Assembly: GCA_001637315.1 (NCBI GenBank) | Contig: LSZA01000001.1 | Location: forward strand, 1-64,000 | Origin: Phormidium willei BDU 130791 | GTDB lineage: Bacteria > Cyanobacteriota > Cyanobacteriia > Cyanobacteriales > Geitlerinemataceae | Direction of reading: 5' to 3' | DNA length: 64,000 nt | Shown: positions 8,999 through 17,493 of the stretch, piece after piece | Layout: the number at the start of each line of letters is the position of its first letter | Position numbering within the stretch: the stretch's first letter is position 1 | Translations under genes and position numbers: made by a program | Notes under the pieces: generated by a model | What the model saw: only the letters and a program-made list of their open reading frames with translations | Told to the model about the DNA's origin: nothing | Databases searched by the model: none

Positions 8999-9619
8999 AT
9001 GCAAGGTTCTACTGTCGATACCTCTCAAAATCCCCTAGCGACCGCATCTCATGCTGAAGCGGGACATCATGGAGAGCATCCGGATCATCGGATTTTTGGG
9101 CTTTATATGTTTCTGTTTGCTGAGGCGATGATTTTCCTCGGCTTGTTTGCGGCGTATCTCACGTTTCGCTCGGTGGCTCAGGTTTGGCCGCCTGAAGGAA
9201 CACCGGATTTAGAGTTGTTGTTACCTACGGTGAACACCGTTATTCTGGTGTCGAGTAGTTTTGTAATGAATCGTGGTAATCAGGCAATTCGCAACAATGA
9301 TGTGAAGGGGTTACGTACCTGGTTTGCCATTACGGCGGCCATGGGATTACTGTTTTTGTTTGGTCAAGGATACGAGTATTTTACGAATGAATTTGGCCTG
9401 ACCGATAATCTCTTTACTAGCACCTTTTATGTCCTGACTGGGTTTCACGGCTTACACGTCACCTTTGGTTTAGGCTTGATTTTGCTGGTTTTGGGGCGAT
9501 CGCTCAAGTCAGGTCGTTATACCAGTGACAGTCACTTTGGCCCCGAAGCAGCGGAACTCTATTGGCACTTTGTCGATATTGTTTGGATTGTCTTATTTGC
9601 CATTCTCTATCTGTTTTAG
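8999..9619 (+). CDS. ctaE: Cytochrome c oxidase subunit III
   Basis: 206 residues, the short five-helix form of subunit III. Motifs LFAEAMIFLGLFAAYLTFR, LTGFHGLHVTFGL and ELYWHFVDIVWIVLFAILYL are typical. It stabilises subunit I and its proton pathway and has no redox centre. The N-terminal 25 residues are His-rich (SHAEAGHHGEHPDH), common in cyanobacterial copies. Last gene of the ctaC-D-E unit; the terminator at 9653 follows within 35 bases. Confidence 0.95.
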   Translation: MQGSTVDTSQNPLATASHAEAGHHGEHPDHRIFGLYMFLFAEAMIFLGLFAAYLTFRSVAQVWPPEGTPDLELLLPTVNTVILVSSSFVMNRGNQAIRNNDVKGLRTWFAITAAMGLLFLFGQGYEYFTNEFGLTDNLFTSTFYVLTGFHGLHVTFGLGLILLVLGRSLKSGRYTSDSHFGPEAAELYWHFVDIVWIVLFAILYLF

Positions 9620-9652
9620 CGATTAACGCTGAACTTGACTGTAGCCACACAA

Positions 9653-9690
9653 AACCCCCTGAACTCATGAGAAGTTTAGGGGGTTTTTGT
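9653..9690. terminator. Bidirectional terminator between ctaE and rbcS
   Basis: AACCCCCTGAACT (9653-9665) pairs with AGTTTAGGGGGTT (9673-9685) with one G-T pair. A T-run follows on the plus strand and A residues precede it, giving a short T-run on the minus strand, so it suits both converging genes. Confidence 0.85.
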
Positions 9691-9777
9691 CTTATAACAT
9701 TAGAACAGTTATGCGATCGTGAATGAGGTCATTGTGCAAAACACAGTCCTAACCACGCGTCATAAACCATTCAAGAC

Positions 9778-10119
9778 TTAGTAACGACCAATGCCTTGAC
9801 CGGGTTTGTAAACGATGAAGCTCACCGTTTGGCATTGTTTGATGTTATCGAAACCAACCACACGGATGTAGCAGTTGGAGTACTCAGAACGGCACTCACG
9901 CACTTCGCTCAAGACATCCTGAGGAGTCGAAGCCGAGAACAGAGGCAGTTTCCACAGAGTCCAGTGGTGGTCCGTGGGGAGGGGATTTTCTTCAAATTCA
10001 ACCGCAGGAATAAAACCTTGGTCGAACATATATTGGATCTGGCTGATAATTTGTTGGTCAGTCAGAGGGGGAAGATACGAGAGAGTTTCGTAACGACGCT
10101 CTTTAGGCAGGGTTTTCAT
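9778..10119 (-). CDS. rbcS: Rubisco small subunit
   Basis: Caps the L8 core of form IB Rubisco. 113 residues from ATG 10119, chosen because AAGGAG lies 9 bases upstream and the protein then starts [20 protein letters not shown], as cyanobacterial RbcS does. The segment YCIRV-type strand ([20 protein letters not shown]) and the GRY C-terminus are typical. Last gene of rbcL-rbcX-rbcS, 33 bases after rbcX. Confidence 0.96.
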   Translation of the reverse strand: MKTLPKERRYETLSYLPPLTDQQIISQIQYMFDQGFIPAVEFEENPLPTDHHWTLWKLPLFSASTPQDVLSEVRECRSEYSNCYIRVVGFDNIKQCQTVSFIVYKPGQGIGRY

Positions 10120-10152
10120 CAGAAATGACTCCTTGTTCTGTGACAAATAATG

Positions 10153-10560
10153 TTAATCCGGGACATTGGGATCCTCAGACTCCGGGGGTGACAAGTCTTC
10201 CACAGAAGTCGAGGCAGGCTCAGCCGTTCGGGTCAGGCGTTCAAGCAATTGACGGCGATGGTCCGTGTTGGACTGCTCAATTTGGGCCATGACCATACTC
10301 GGTAACAACTCCAAAATTGTCTCCGCCAGATGAGCGCGTACCGTCAAGACTCGCAGCATGAGTTCTTTATTCTCTTGCATCAAGCCTTGTAGATAGGCTT
10401 CACCATCTTGAACACGATTCCCCGAAGAATACTCGCTCAGCCAAAGGGCCAGGGAAGGATTGGTTTCTGAAAGCTGCTCGATAATTGTCCGAACCGCTTG
10501 ATAGGTCAGGTAACTTTGCAGCACCCGGGCCGTATCGTTGGCGACTTTTTTCGGATACAT
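10153..10560 (-). CDS. rbcX: Rubisco assembly chaperone RbcX
   Basis: 135 residues, all-helical. Homodimeric RbcX binds the C-terminal EIKFEFE-type tail of RbcL and stabilises L2 dimers during L8 assembly. The conserved helix (LTYQAVRTIIEQLSETNP) and the ALWLSEYSSG loop, which line the peptide-binding groove, are intact. The C-terminal 25 residues are Ser/Glu/Pro-rich and variable. Sits between rbcL and rbcS, the usual place. Confidence 0.95.
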   Translation of the reverse strand: MYPKKVANDTARVLQSYLTYQAVRTIIEQLSETNPSLALWLSEYSSGNRVQDGEAYLQGLMQENKELMLRVLTVRAHLAETILELLPSMVMAQIEQSNTDHRRQLLERLTRTAEPASTSVEDLSPPESEDPNVPD

Positions 10561-10674
10561 CTAGGCTTTATCCTTCCCGAAACGCCTTGGCAAAGTTGGA
10601 TAGAGGGTCATGAGCGCTCCTTAAATTAACCAGAAAATTAAGGGTCGCTCTTACCTCTAGCAACTTAAGCGAGA

Positions 10675-12087
10675 TTAGAGAGTATCAACCGCTTCATACT
10701 CGAACTTGATTTCTTTCCAGAGTTCGCAAGCCACGGCCAAGTCAGGAGACCATTTCGCCGCTTCGCGGATGATGTCACCACCTTCACGCATGAGGTCACG
10801 ACCTTCGTTACGGGCTTGAACACAAGCTTCGAGAGCAACCCGGTTAGCGGTTGCACCAGGAGCGTTACCCCAGGGGTGACCGAGGGTTCCACCACCGAAC
10901 TGTAAGCAGGAGTCATCGCCGAAGATTTCGAGCAATGCGGGCATATGCCAAACGTGAATCCCACCAGACGCGACGGGCATAACGCCAGGGATAGAAGCCC
11001 AGTCTTGGGTGAAGAAGATACCGCGAGAACGATCTTCTTCGACGAAGTCTTCACGCATCAGGTCAACGAAGCCCATGGTGATGCCTTTTTCCCCTTCGAG
11101 TTTACCGACGACGGTACCGGAGTGGAGGTGGTCACCACCCGACAGGCGCAGACATTTGGCCAGAACCCGGAAGTGAATTCCGTGGATTTTCTGACGGTCG
11201 ATGACGGCGTGCATGGCACGGTGAATGTGCAGCAGCACTCCGTTGTCACGACACCAACGAGCTAGGGTGGTGTTGGCGGTGAACCCACCGGTGAGGAAGT
11301 CGTGCATGATGATGGGGGTGCCGATTTCTTTGGCGAATTCGGCCCGTTTCATCATCTCCTCGACGGTCGGAGCGGTCACATTGAGGTAGTGACCTTTAAT
11401 TTCGTTGGTTTCAGCCTGAGCTTTCTCGATGGCTTCTTGCACGAACAAGAAGCGATCGCGCCAGCGCATGAAGGGCTGAGAGTTGATATTTTCGTCGTCT
11501 TTGGTGAAGTCCAAACCACCGCGCAGACATTCATAAACGGCGCGACCGTAGTTTTTCGCGGACAGACCCAATTTCGGTTTAATGGTGCAACCGAGTAGAG
11601 GACGACCGTATTTGTTCAATTTGTCCCGCTCAACGGTAATGCCGTGGGGAGGACCTTGGAAGGTTTTAACCAGGGCAACTGGGAAGCGGATATCTTCTAA
11701 GCGCAGGGCTTTGAGAGCCTTGAACCCAAATACGTTTCCGACGATGGAGGTGAGGATGTTGGTGACAGAGCCTTCTTCAAATAGATCCATCGGATAGGCG
11801 ACGAAGCAGAAGTACTGGTTGTCTTCGCCGGGGACGGATTCGATATCGTAGCAACGACCTTTGTAGCGATCGAGGTCAGTGAGTCCGTCGGTCCACACCG
11901 TGGTCCAGGTTCCGGTGGATGATTCAGCAGCAACAGCGGCAGCGGCTTCTTCTGCCGGAACACCGGGTTGGGGACTCATGCGGAAACATGCCAACAGGTC
12001 GGTGTCTTTGGGGGTGTAATCAGGGGTGTAGTAAGTCAGGCGGTAGTCCTGAACGCCTGCTTTATATCCAGCTTTCGCTTGTACCAT
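10675..12087 (-). CDS. rbcL: Rubisco large subunit, form IB
   Basis: Fixes CO2 on ribulose-1,5-bisphosphate. 470 residues from ATG 12087 ([20 protein letters not shown]); an in-frame extension to 12204 is not family-like. Visible active-site features: the carbamylated lysine motif [35 protein letters not shown], loop 6 in [13 protein letters not shown], and the [15 protein letters not shown] phosphate site. The C-terminus ([12 protein letters not shown]) keeps the RbcX recognition segment. It lies downstream of ccmN on the same strand, separated by a terminator and a 515-base leader region. Confidence 0.98.
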   Translation of the reverse strand: MVQAKAGYKAGVQDYRLTYYTPDYTPKDTDLLACFRMSPQPGVPAEEAAAAVAAESSTGTWTTVWTDGLTDLDRYKGRCYDIESVPGEDNQYFCFVAYPMDLFEEGSVTNILTSIVGNVFGFKALKALRLEDIRFPVALVKTFQGPPHGITVERDKLNKYGRPLLGCTIKPKLGLSAKNYGRAVYECLRGGLDFTKDDENINSQPFMRWRDRFLFVQEAIEKAQAETNEIKGHYLNVTAPTVEEMMKRAEFAKEIGTPIIMHDFLTGGFTANTTLARWCRDNGVLLHIHRAMHAVIDRQKIHGIHFRVLAKCLRLSGGDHLHSGTVVGKLEGEKGITMGFVDLMREDFVEEDRSRGIFFTQDWASIPGVMPVASGGIHVWHMPALLEIFGDDSCLQFGGGTLGHPWGNAPGATANRVALEACVQARNEGRDLMREGGDIIREAAKWSPDLAVACELWKEIKFEYEAVDTL

Positions 12088-12602
12088 ATTCCTCGCTTTC
12101 TCCTTGGGTATCAGGGTTTCGTATAATGAACAACTGTCTACACGCTTCCTAGTCAAGACATCTACGACGGTTGGGTCGTGGTCTGAAGTCTTGATGTCCA
12201 ACACTCATAGGACCCGATACGGGAGTTGAATGAGCATCAGGGATGGTGAGATCGGTTGAGGTGACTTCCCGCGCGGGTCAGTGCTGGGGTTAGGAACCTG
12301 TACCCAGACGACCGACAACGTCGGCGAAAGGCTCAATTCGGCCGACGCTTCGTTTCGGAAACGCAGTCGAATCTTTTTTTCGCGTTAATTTGCGCGTTTG
12401 ATTTGGGAAGTTCGTGAAGCCAACAGTTCGGATTGAATATTTCCTTACCGAGAAGGATCCTATCATGGATCGGATCCTTTTTCTTTTAGAGTTGACTCAT
12501 TTTTTTTCGTGACGCCATTGCGATTTTTGGGGAGGCTGATTAGTTTGACTAATGCCAGTCTAATCCCCATCTCAATGTAAAGAAATCTGACAGACTTTAA
12601 AG
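12088..12602 (-). promoter_or_regulatory. rbcL upstream/leader region
   Basis: About 515 non-coding bases before rbcL. It contains several short inverted repeats (CCGAC-AA-GTCGG near 12313-12325; CGTTT-C-GGAAACG near 12351-12363) and the plus-strand terminator-like hairpin at 12453. The rbc promoter must lie here, because the ccm terminator sits just upstream, but I could not place a convincing -10/-35 pair. No coding frame. Confidence 0.55.
12453..12487 (+). terminator. Terminator-like hairpin on the strand opposite rbcL
   Basis: AAGGATCC (12453-12460) pairs with GGATCCTT (12472-12479) and is followed directly by a T-rich run (TTTTTCTTTT) on the plus strand only. The nearest genes on both sides are on the minus strand, so the transcript it would end is not an annotated gene; an antisense RNA to the rbcL 5' end is one possibility. 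Confidence 0.5.
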
Positions 12603-12670
12603 AAAAAAAAAGCCAAGCTCCCCTTGTCTATATCAAGACAAGAGGTCGCAAAGGGCATTTCACCGGCTTT
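12603..12670 (-). terminator. Terminator after ccmN
   Basis: Read on the minus strand, AAAGCC/GGCTTT (plus 12665-12670 and 12609-12614) closes a fold containing CTTGTCT/AGACAAG (12623-12629 with 12636-12642) and is followed by nine T residues (plus 12603-12611). It should separate ccmK2-N transcripts from rbcL, though read-through is possible. Confidence 0.7.
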
Positions 12671-12766
12671 GGGATGGCCGATATCGGTGAGTGGGCGCTC
12701 AAGCCCAGGGCAATTTTAGGGACAAATCATCGTCAAAATTCTCAATTTTACTCCCTAGGATTGGTC

Positions 12767-13546
12767 TTAAGGAGCGGATGAATCAGAGTCAGAACGAGGT
12801 TTTAAATGCTGAGCATGAGGAAACAGAGTTGTTAACATCTGATTCAGATGAACTTGGCCATAAATCAGTCGCTTGACAACAGCAGGATTGGATGGACTGT
12901 TTGTCGTTGTTTCTGAGTTCGAGGTGTTGGACGGACTCTCTGATGGGGAAGGGTCTGATTGTCTTTCCGGGGGGGGAGAAGATGAGTCTGCTAAATCGAT
13001 GGGGTCTTCGGGAGGGTCTGGGGAATCTTGGCTGGGGTTTTCACCTGATTCACCTCTGGAATCTGGGCTGATAATGGATTCCTCAGACGACTCGTTAGAA
13101 GGCTCATTTTCCCAGGGGGACGGTAGTTCATGAGGAAGGTTTGGGTCTGGCGATCGCATCTGACTGGACGTCCCCTCATCGGGTCTCTCATGAGGCCGAG
13201 AGCGATCGCCTAAGACGGTTCCCGCCGCCAGGACTTGATCAGCCGCCACATCCGTATCAATAATCGTTGAAGCGGCTCCAATACTGGCATAGGTGCCAAC
13301 GGTGCAAGTTCCGATAATTAAGACTCCAGCACCTAAATTCGCTCCGGCTTTGATGCAAATCTCACCTCGGCGAGCATGGAGAACAACGCCTAACCCCAAA
13401 CAGACCCCATCAGCAATGACGATACGCTCATTTTGTCCCGCTTGTAGCACAACTCCTGGAGCGATCGCCGCATTGGCATGAATCGTCACATCTCCACTGA
13501 CGAAGACATCCTCACGCTCTAGGGGGGAGATCGGTAGCGGTTGCAT
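12767..13546 (-). CDS. ccmN: Carboxysome assembly protein CcmN
   Basis: Bridges the CcmM-Rubisco core to the shell. 259 residues from ATG 13546 (TTG 13567 is the other choice). Residues about 10-135 form a left-handed beta-helix of hexapeptide repeats (IAPGVVLQAG, IVIADGVCLG, ICIKAGANLG). A long Ser/Pro/Asp-rich linker follows, then an amphipathic C-terminal helix (VVKRLIYGQVHLNQMLTTLF) that matches the encapsulation peptide binding CcmK. Last gene of ccmK2-K1-L-M-N. Confidence 0.93.
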   Translation of the reverse strand: MQPLPISPLEREDVFVSGDVTIHANAAIAPGVVLQAGQNERIVIADGVCLGLGVVLHARRGEICIKAGANLGAGVLIIGTCTVGTYASIGAASTIIDTDVAADQVLAAGTVLGDRSRPHERPDEGTSSQMRSPDPNLPHELPSPWENEPSNESSEESIISPDSRGESGENPSQDSPDPPEDPIDLADSSSPPPERQSDPSPSESPSNTSNSETTTNSPSNPAVVKRLIYGQVHLNQMLTTLFPHAQHLKPRSDSDSSAP

Positions 13547-13682
13547 TGGGTTCTCACGGGTTATCAAACGTCGGGAATCGGCGAAGGACGATCCGGTGAA
13601 GAAACAGCCGTGCCGAGGAGTCTAGTTAAACCAGACCTGCGATCGCACGACTATTTCTCCACCCAATCACCGGCCATCTTCC

Positions 13683-15713
13683 CTAAGGGCGCTGAATGAC
13701 CGTCTCCAGAACGCGGCGTTTCGCGTTGGGGTCAATACCAATTAAGCGTACATATTCACCGCGATGATCCTTCATGCAGGCTTCGAGGGCGGGAACCACA
13801 TCCGTTAACTGAGCGCTGTCGATGGGGGAACAGCTTTTCCACGATTGGGTTTTAAAGCGTCGTGGCGTCGCGTGTTCGGTCCCAATGCGGTATCCCTGAG
13901 CCAAGAGCGATCGCACCTGATCGAGAGTATCCTGCTCCAGTTGACGGCTCGTTACCCCACGAGTCCCACCGTTTTTCTGGGACTGATACTGACTAACGCT
14001 GGCACCAAAGCCTTTACGACTACTGCTGCTCGCGGCAGCTTGGCCATTAGTTTGAGATTCCGGACGCTGAATAATCGTTTCACTAACCCGGCGTTTCTCG
14101 TTAGGGTCAATGCCGATCAACTGAACATATTCCCCAGCATGATCGGCCACACAGGCTTCGAGTTGGCTGATCACCTGATTGAGTTGTTTTGACTCAATGG
14201 GGGCGCAGGTTTTCCAGGATTGGGTTTTGAACCGTCGTGGGCTGGCGTGTTCGGTGCCGATGCGATAGCCCTGAGAGAGCAGCGATCGCACCAATTCCAC
14301 CGTCTCCCCAGTCAGCACACCCTGGCCCGACGAACTCCGAGCGACGGGGCCGTTTCCGGTCACGGCGGCCACTTTCTCAACGGCCCCCTTACTCGGCGGT
14401 GTTACCCCATTAGGACGTTGCACGATCGCCTCGACGACGCGGCGTTTTTCATTGGGGTCAATGCCGATCAACTGGACATAGTCCCCGGCGGCCTCAGCGA
14501 GAATTTCATTGAGTTCAGAGATGGCCGTTTGGGGAGAGCCCGAAAGAGTCCCCACCGTCAACCAAGACTTCGTTTTGAAGCGACGAGCCGAGGCCCGTTC
14601 CACTCCAATCTGATAGCCCGACTGCAACAGAGAGCGCACCTGATCGGCCGCACTCGCATCAAGACTCGCGCCATGGCTCGACGCGGCCGGACGAGTGCCA
14701 TTGCCGCGACTAGCCCGATACGACGAGGTCCCGGACGATTGACCCCCACCAGCAGTTGGGGTTTCTCCGGGACGCTGAATAATCATTTCGCTGACACGCC
14801 GTTTAGCATCTGGGTCAATGGCGATCAAACGCACATATTCTCCAGAATGCTCTCGTAACACCGTTTCGAGTTCCGAGAGGGCGCGATCGGCGCGGGTGTT
14901 CGATAGAGTCCCGGCCGTCAGCCAAGACTTGGTTTTGAATCGGCGGGCGTTGGCGTGTTCGATGCCGATTTTATAGCCCTGTTGGAGCAAGCGCTTGACT
15001 TGCCCATTCACTTCATTATTTAAACTCATACTCCCTACTGACGTATCCTCAGATACAGCGATGTCCTTGCCGTCACCGTTACGATTTGCTGCAACAGCTT
15101 GCCGTCGCGCAGAAGACTCACCCCGTTGATGTAAGGATGAGGAGATTCCCCGCTGCACCGTAACATTAGCGTCAAGCAAATACTGTGCGAAATCCCGATC
15201 TACGGGTCGTACATCGGGCAGCCGATCCGCCTCGGCTTGGGTGGTAATCACAGAACCAGATGCCACATATTTTCCAGGAGGAATCTCAACATCCTGGACT
15301 AAGGTATGCATCATGACCACCGAACCTTGACCCACCCGTGCATTAAATACCGTCGAACGAAAGCCAATAAAGCAGTCGTCTCCGATGTATGCCGGGCCAT
15401 GAACCAAGGCTAAATGAGCAATACAACTATTGCGACCGATCCACACCGCGTATTCACGCTGGCGATCGCCCACAACTGTTGCACCATTCAGCCCATGAAT
15501 GATGACTCCATTTTGAATATTCGCGTGATCGCCGATATAGAACGGCGACTCCGCATCGGCTCGAACCGATGTCCCCGGTGCGATCGTTGCCCCTTCACCG
15601 ACGGTGACATCGCCGATGATATTGGCAAACGAATGCACATAGGCTGTGCTGTGGATTTTGGGTTCGGCAAGCTCCCGCTGGGGGGATGGAGCCGCGCGCT
15701 TGCGGACAACCAT
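13683..15713 (-). CDS. ccmM: Carboxysome scaffold CcmM, four SSUL repeats
   Basis: Condenses Rubisco inside the beta-carboxysome. 676 residues. Residues about 15-195 are a gamma-carbonic-anhydrase beta-helix with metal-ligand histidines at 73, 100 and 105. Four Rubisco-small-subunit-like (SSUL) repeats follow at about 233-315, 354-434, 470-551 and 595-676. Repeats 3 and 4 each have a Cys pair (503/521 and 628/646); repeats 1 and 2 have none. The segment after the gamma-CA domain has no cysteine, so a disulfide pair like the one that activates some CcmM enzymes is absent. Met229 (base 15029, GGGAG just upstream) is a candidate internal start for the short SSUL-only isoform. Confidence 0.95.
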   Translation of the reverse strand: MVVRKRAAPSPQRELAEPKIHSTAYVHSFANIIGDVTVGEGATIAPGTSVRADAESPFYIGDHANIQNGVIIHGLNGATVVGDRQREYAVWIGRNSCIAHLALVHGPAYIGDDCFIGFRSTVFNARVGQGSVVMMHTLVQDVEIPPGKYVASGSVITTQAEADRLPDVRPVDRDFAQYLLDANVTVQRGISSSLHQRGESSARRQAVAANRNGDGKDIAVSEDTSVGSMSLNNEVNGQVKRLLQQGYKIGIEHANARRFKTKSWLTAGTLSNTRADRALSELETVLREHSGEYVRLIAIDPDAKRRVSEMIIQRPGETPTAGGGQSSGTSSYRASRGNGTRPAASSHGASLDASAADQVRSLLQSGYQIGVERASARRFKTKSWLTVGTLSGSPQTAISELNEILAEAAGDYVQLIGIDPNEKRRVVEAIVQRPNGVTPPSKGAVEKVAAVTGNGPVARSSSGQGVLTGETVELVRSLLSQGYRIGTEHASPRRFKTQSWKTCAPIESKQLNQVISQLEACVADHAGEYVQLIGIDPNEKRRVSETIIQRPESQTNGQAAASSSSRKGFGASVSQYQSQKNGGTRGVTSRQLEQDTLDQVRSLLAQGYRIGTEHATPRRFKTQSWKSCSPIDSAQLTDVVPALEACMKDHRGEYVRLIGIDPNAKRRVLETVIQRP

Positions 15714-15829
15714 AACGAATTTCGTTCCTCAATCAACTCAATGATCCCAAACTGCTCAGGCTTCACCTCGACAGTATGGGTTAAAACATGGCTAAAAACT
15801 TTAGTTCCTAGGCTGCGACCGGTTCACAA

Positions 15830-16129
15830 TTAGTAACGATCTTTTTTGTTATAAACCTGTCGGTTTTCCAAGCTCACAGTATCGATAATGCCCACGGTGA
15901 GTGCATCAATCGGACAACTCTCGCGGCCCGGTTCAACCCGAGCAGCACTACCGCGACTGAACAGAACCCACTCACCGGTTCCAGCACCGACGAGATCCGC
16001 TGCGACTTCATACTTGGGGATTAACTCTCCCTGAGCATCAACAAGTTGCAACACAAGGAGTTTAAGTCCCCTCATGGTCTCTAGTTTTTGGTTGCTGACG
16101 ACGGTTCCGCAGACTCTGGCAATTTGCAT
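15830..16129 (-). CDS. ccmL: Carboxysome vertex protein CcmL
   Basis: 99 residues, EutN/CcmL fold; pentamers close the twelve vertices of the shell. The start MQIARVCGTVVSNQKLETMR and the segments LLVLQLVDAQGE, VAADLVGAGTGEWVLFSRGS and PIDALTVGIIDTV are typical. It follows ccmK1 after 14 bases and precedes ccmM. Confidence 0.96.
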   Translation of the reverse strand: MQIARVCGTVVSNQKLETMRGLKLLVLQLVDAQGELIPKYEVAADLVGAGTGEWVLFSRGSAARVEPGRESCPIDALTVGIIDTVSLENRQVYNKKDRY

Positions 16130-16143
16130 TATCTTCTGCTGGC

Positions 16144-16482
16144 TTAGCGGCTAATGGAGCGGGGTGAGCCGATGCTCTCGCGGAACTGCTCAACCGCTTC
16201 GGTATAGCGAATCGGCAGAACATACTCCAGGTTCTCGTGAGGCCGAGCAATAATATGGGTCGATAAGACTTCTCCCCCATTGACCCGTTTCACATTATCC
16301 GTTCCGGCTGAGATAGACGCTTGCACTTCCGAGACATCGCCCCGGACGATGACCGTCACCCGACCTGAACCAATTTTTTCATACCCCACTAGGGTCACCC
16401 GAGCGGCTTTCACCATGGCGTCAGCGGCTTCGACCACTGCCGGAAACCCGAGGGTTTCAATCATTCCTACGGCAATTGACAT
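16144..16482 (-). CDS. ccmK1: Carboxysome shell protein CcmK1
   Basis: 112 residues, single BMC domain; hexamers tile the shell facets. Highly similar to the next gene, including MSIAVGM(V/I)[12 protein letters not shown] and [20 protein letters not shown]. The pore loop sequence KIGSGR is intact. It differs from CcmK2 by a longer C-terminal tail ([11 protein letters not shown]), the usual K1/K2 distinction. Second gene of the operon. Confidence 0.92.
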   Translation of the reverse strand: MSIAVGMIETLGFPAVVEAADAMVKAARVTLVGYEKIGSGRVTVIVRGDVSEVQASISAGTDNVKRVNGGEVLSTHIIARPHENLEYVLPIRYTEAVEQFRESIGSPRSISR

Positions 16483-16608
16483 TGTTTTGTTAACTCCTGC
16501 AATAAATCATTATCCGGACTGAGAGCGTGGCCCGAGAGACCATGGGGTTCATGTCCTCAAGGCGATCACGAGCGATCGCCGACCCACGTCTAACGTTAGG
16601 TGTTTCGA

Positions 16609-16920
16609 TTAGTACGTCCGGAACTGATCGACTTCCTCGGTGTAGCGAATTGGCAGGACGTACTCCAAGTTCTCGTGAGGACGGGCAATGATGTGCGTCG
16701 ATAGCACCTGTCCACCATTGACTCGGTTAGCCGCATCAATCCCAGCTGAGACTGACGCTTGCACTTCCGAGACATCGCCCCGGACGATGACGGTGACGCG
16801 ACCTGAACCAATCTTTTCATAACCGACGAGAGTCACCCGAGCGGCTTTCACCATCGAGTCAGCCGCTTCCACCACTGCCGGAAACCCCAGCGTTTCAACC
16901 ATTCCTACCGCAATTGACAT
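16609..16920 (-). CDS. ccmK2: Carboxysome shell protein CcmK2
   Basis: 103 residues, single BMC domain with pore loop KIGSGR. Major shell hexamer; the short tail (EEVDQFRTY) matches CcmK2. First gene of ccmK2-K1-L-M-N, separated from ccmK1 by 126 bases. The start ATG 16920 has GGAGCGATACTCGTC upstream, a good ribosome-binding site. Confidence 0.93.
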   Translation of the reverse strand: MSIAVGMVETLGFPAVVEAADSMVKAARVTLVGYEKIGSGRVTVIVRGDVSEVQASVSAGIDAANRVNGGQVLSTHIIARPHENLEYVLPIRYTEEVDQFRTY

Positions 16921-17194
16921 GACGAGTATCGCTCCTTGAAAAAATGACGCGTGATGCGTTTGAACTCTAAATGAACCTGGCGATCGCCGTGAGCGATCCC
17001 CAATGGACGTGCCAAAACTTGGCTCGACAAAGCTTCTGGCTGCCAGGATAGTTCCAGACCAGACCGCGCAGGCCCATGTCTTCCGACATGACTGTTGGCT
17101 CCTCTGCCTACGGGCCTGACCCCTGGGCTGACCAGAAATTTCAGTGAGCGCAAAATTTTGACGGGGAAGGCGAATTTATTCAATCCCAATACAA

Positions 17195-17223
17195 AGATTA
17201 GGAAACTTTGGCTCCTTTGACAA
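17195..17223 (-). promoter_or_regulatory. Candidate promoter of the ccm operon
   Basis: On the minus strand TTGTCA (17218-17223), a 17-base spacer and TAATCT (17195-17200) resemble a sigma-70 type promoter. It would start transcription near 17188, well ahead of ccmK2. Confidence 0.4.
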
Positions 17224-17341
17224 TATAAAGCAAGATGATATTTTCAAATCGGATAGTTTAATAAAAGTTAACTCGCAACATCCGCCCCCATTCCTAGCCT
17301 CCCGGAACATCTCCAATGAGGGGATCGCGGACTCACTACCC

Positions 17342-17347
17342 TATAAT
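17342..17347 (+). promoter_or_regulatory. Candidate -10 box for ndhF operon
   Basis: A perfect TATAAT about 150 bases before the ndhF start. No good -35 is found 16-18 bases upstream, so it may depend on an activator or be chance. Confidence 0.3.
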
Positions 17348-17493
17348 TGCTGTATTGCTTAAAATTCTTCATTACACGTAGGCCAAGGGAAACGAGACCC
17401 CACCCGGTCGTCGTCCCGCTTGGGTTGGGGGTGTCTCCCGGCGCTCGGCCAGCCCATAAAACTGTTGTTAGATGTACTCAAACTCCCGATAAG

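Larger units (their letters stand above)
16921..17493. other. Divergent spacer between ccmK2 and ndhF
   Basis: 573 bases with no credible gene. The minus-strand promoter candidate at 17195-17223 implies a ccm leader of about 270 nt, which holds a perfect hairpin CATGTC-TTCC-GACATG (17075-17090) and a G/C-rich pairing region near 17100-17125. The plus-strand half carries TATAAT at 17342. One or more HIP1-like GGCGATCGCC sites occur near 16980. Confidence 0.55.

Noticed and set aside
7184-9619. Alternative quinol oxidase identity for the ctaC-D-E operon
   Set aside because: Subunit II keeps all CuA ligands, so it is a cytochrome c oxidase.
14220-14858. 212-codon open frame on the plus strand
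   Set aside because: It lies opposite the SSUL repeats of ccmM; the long frame results from repeat sequence and base bias, with no domain or ribosome-binding site.
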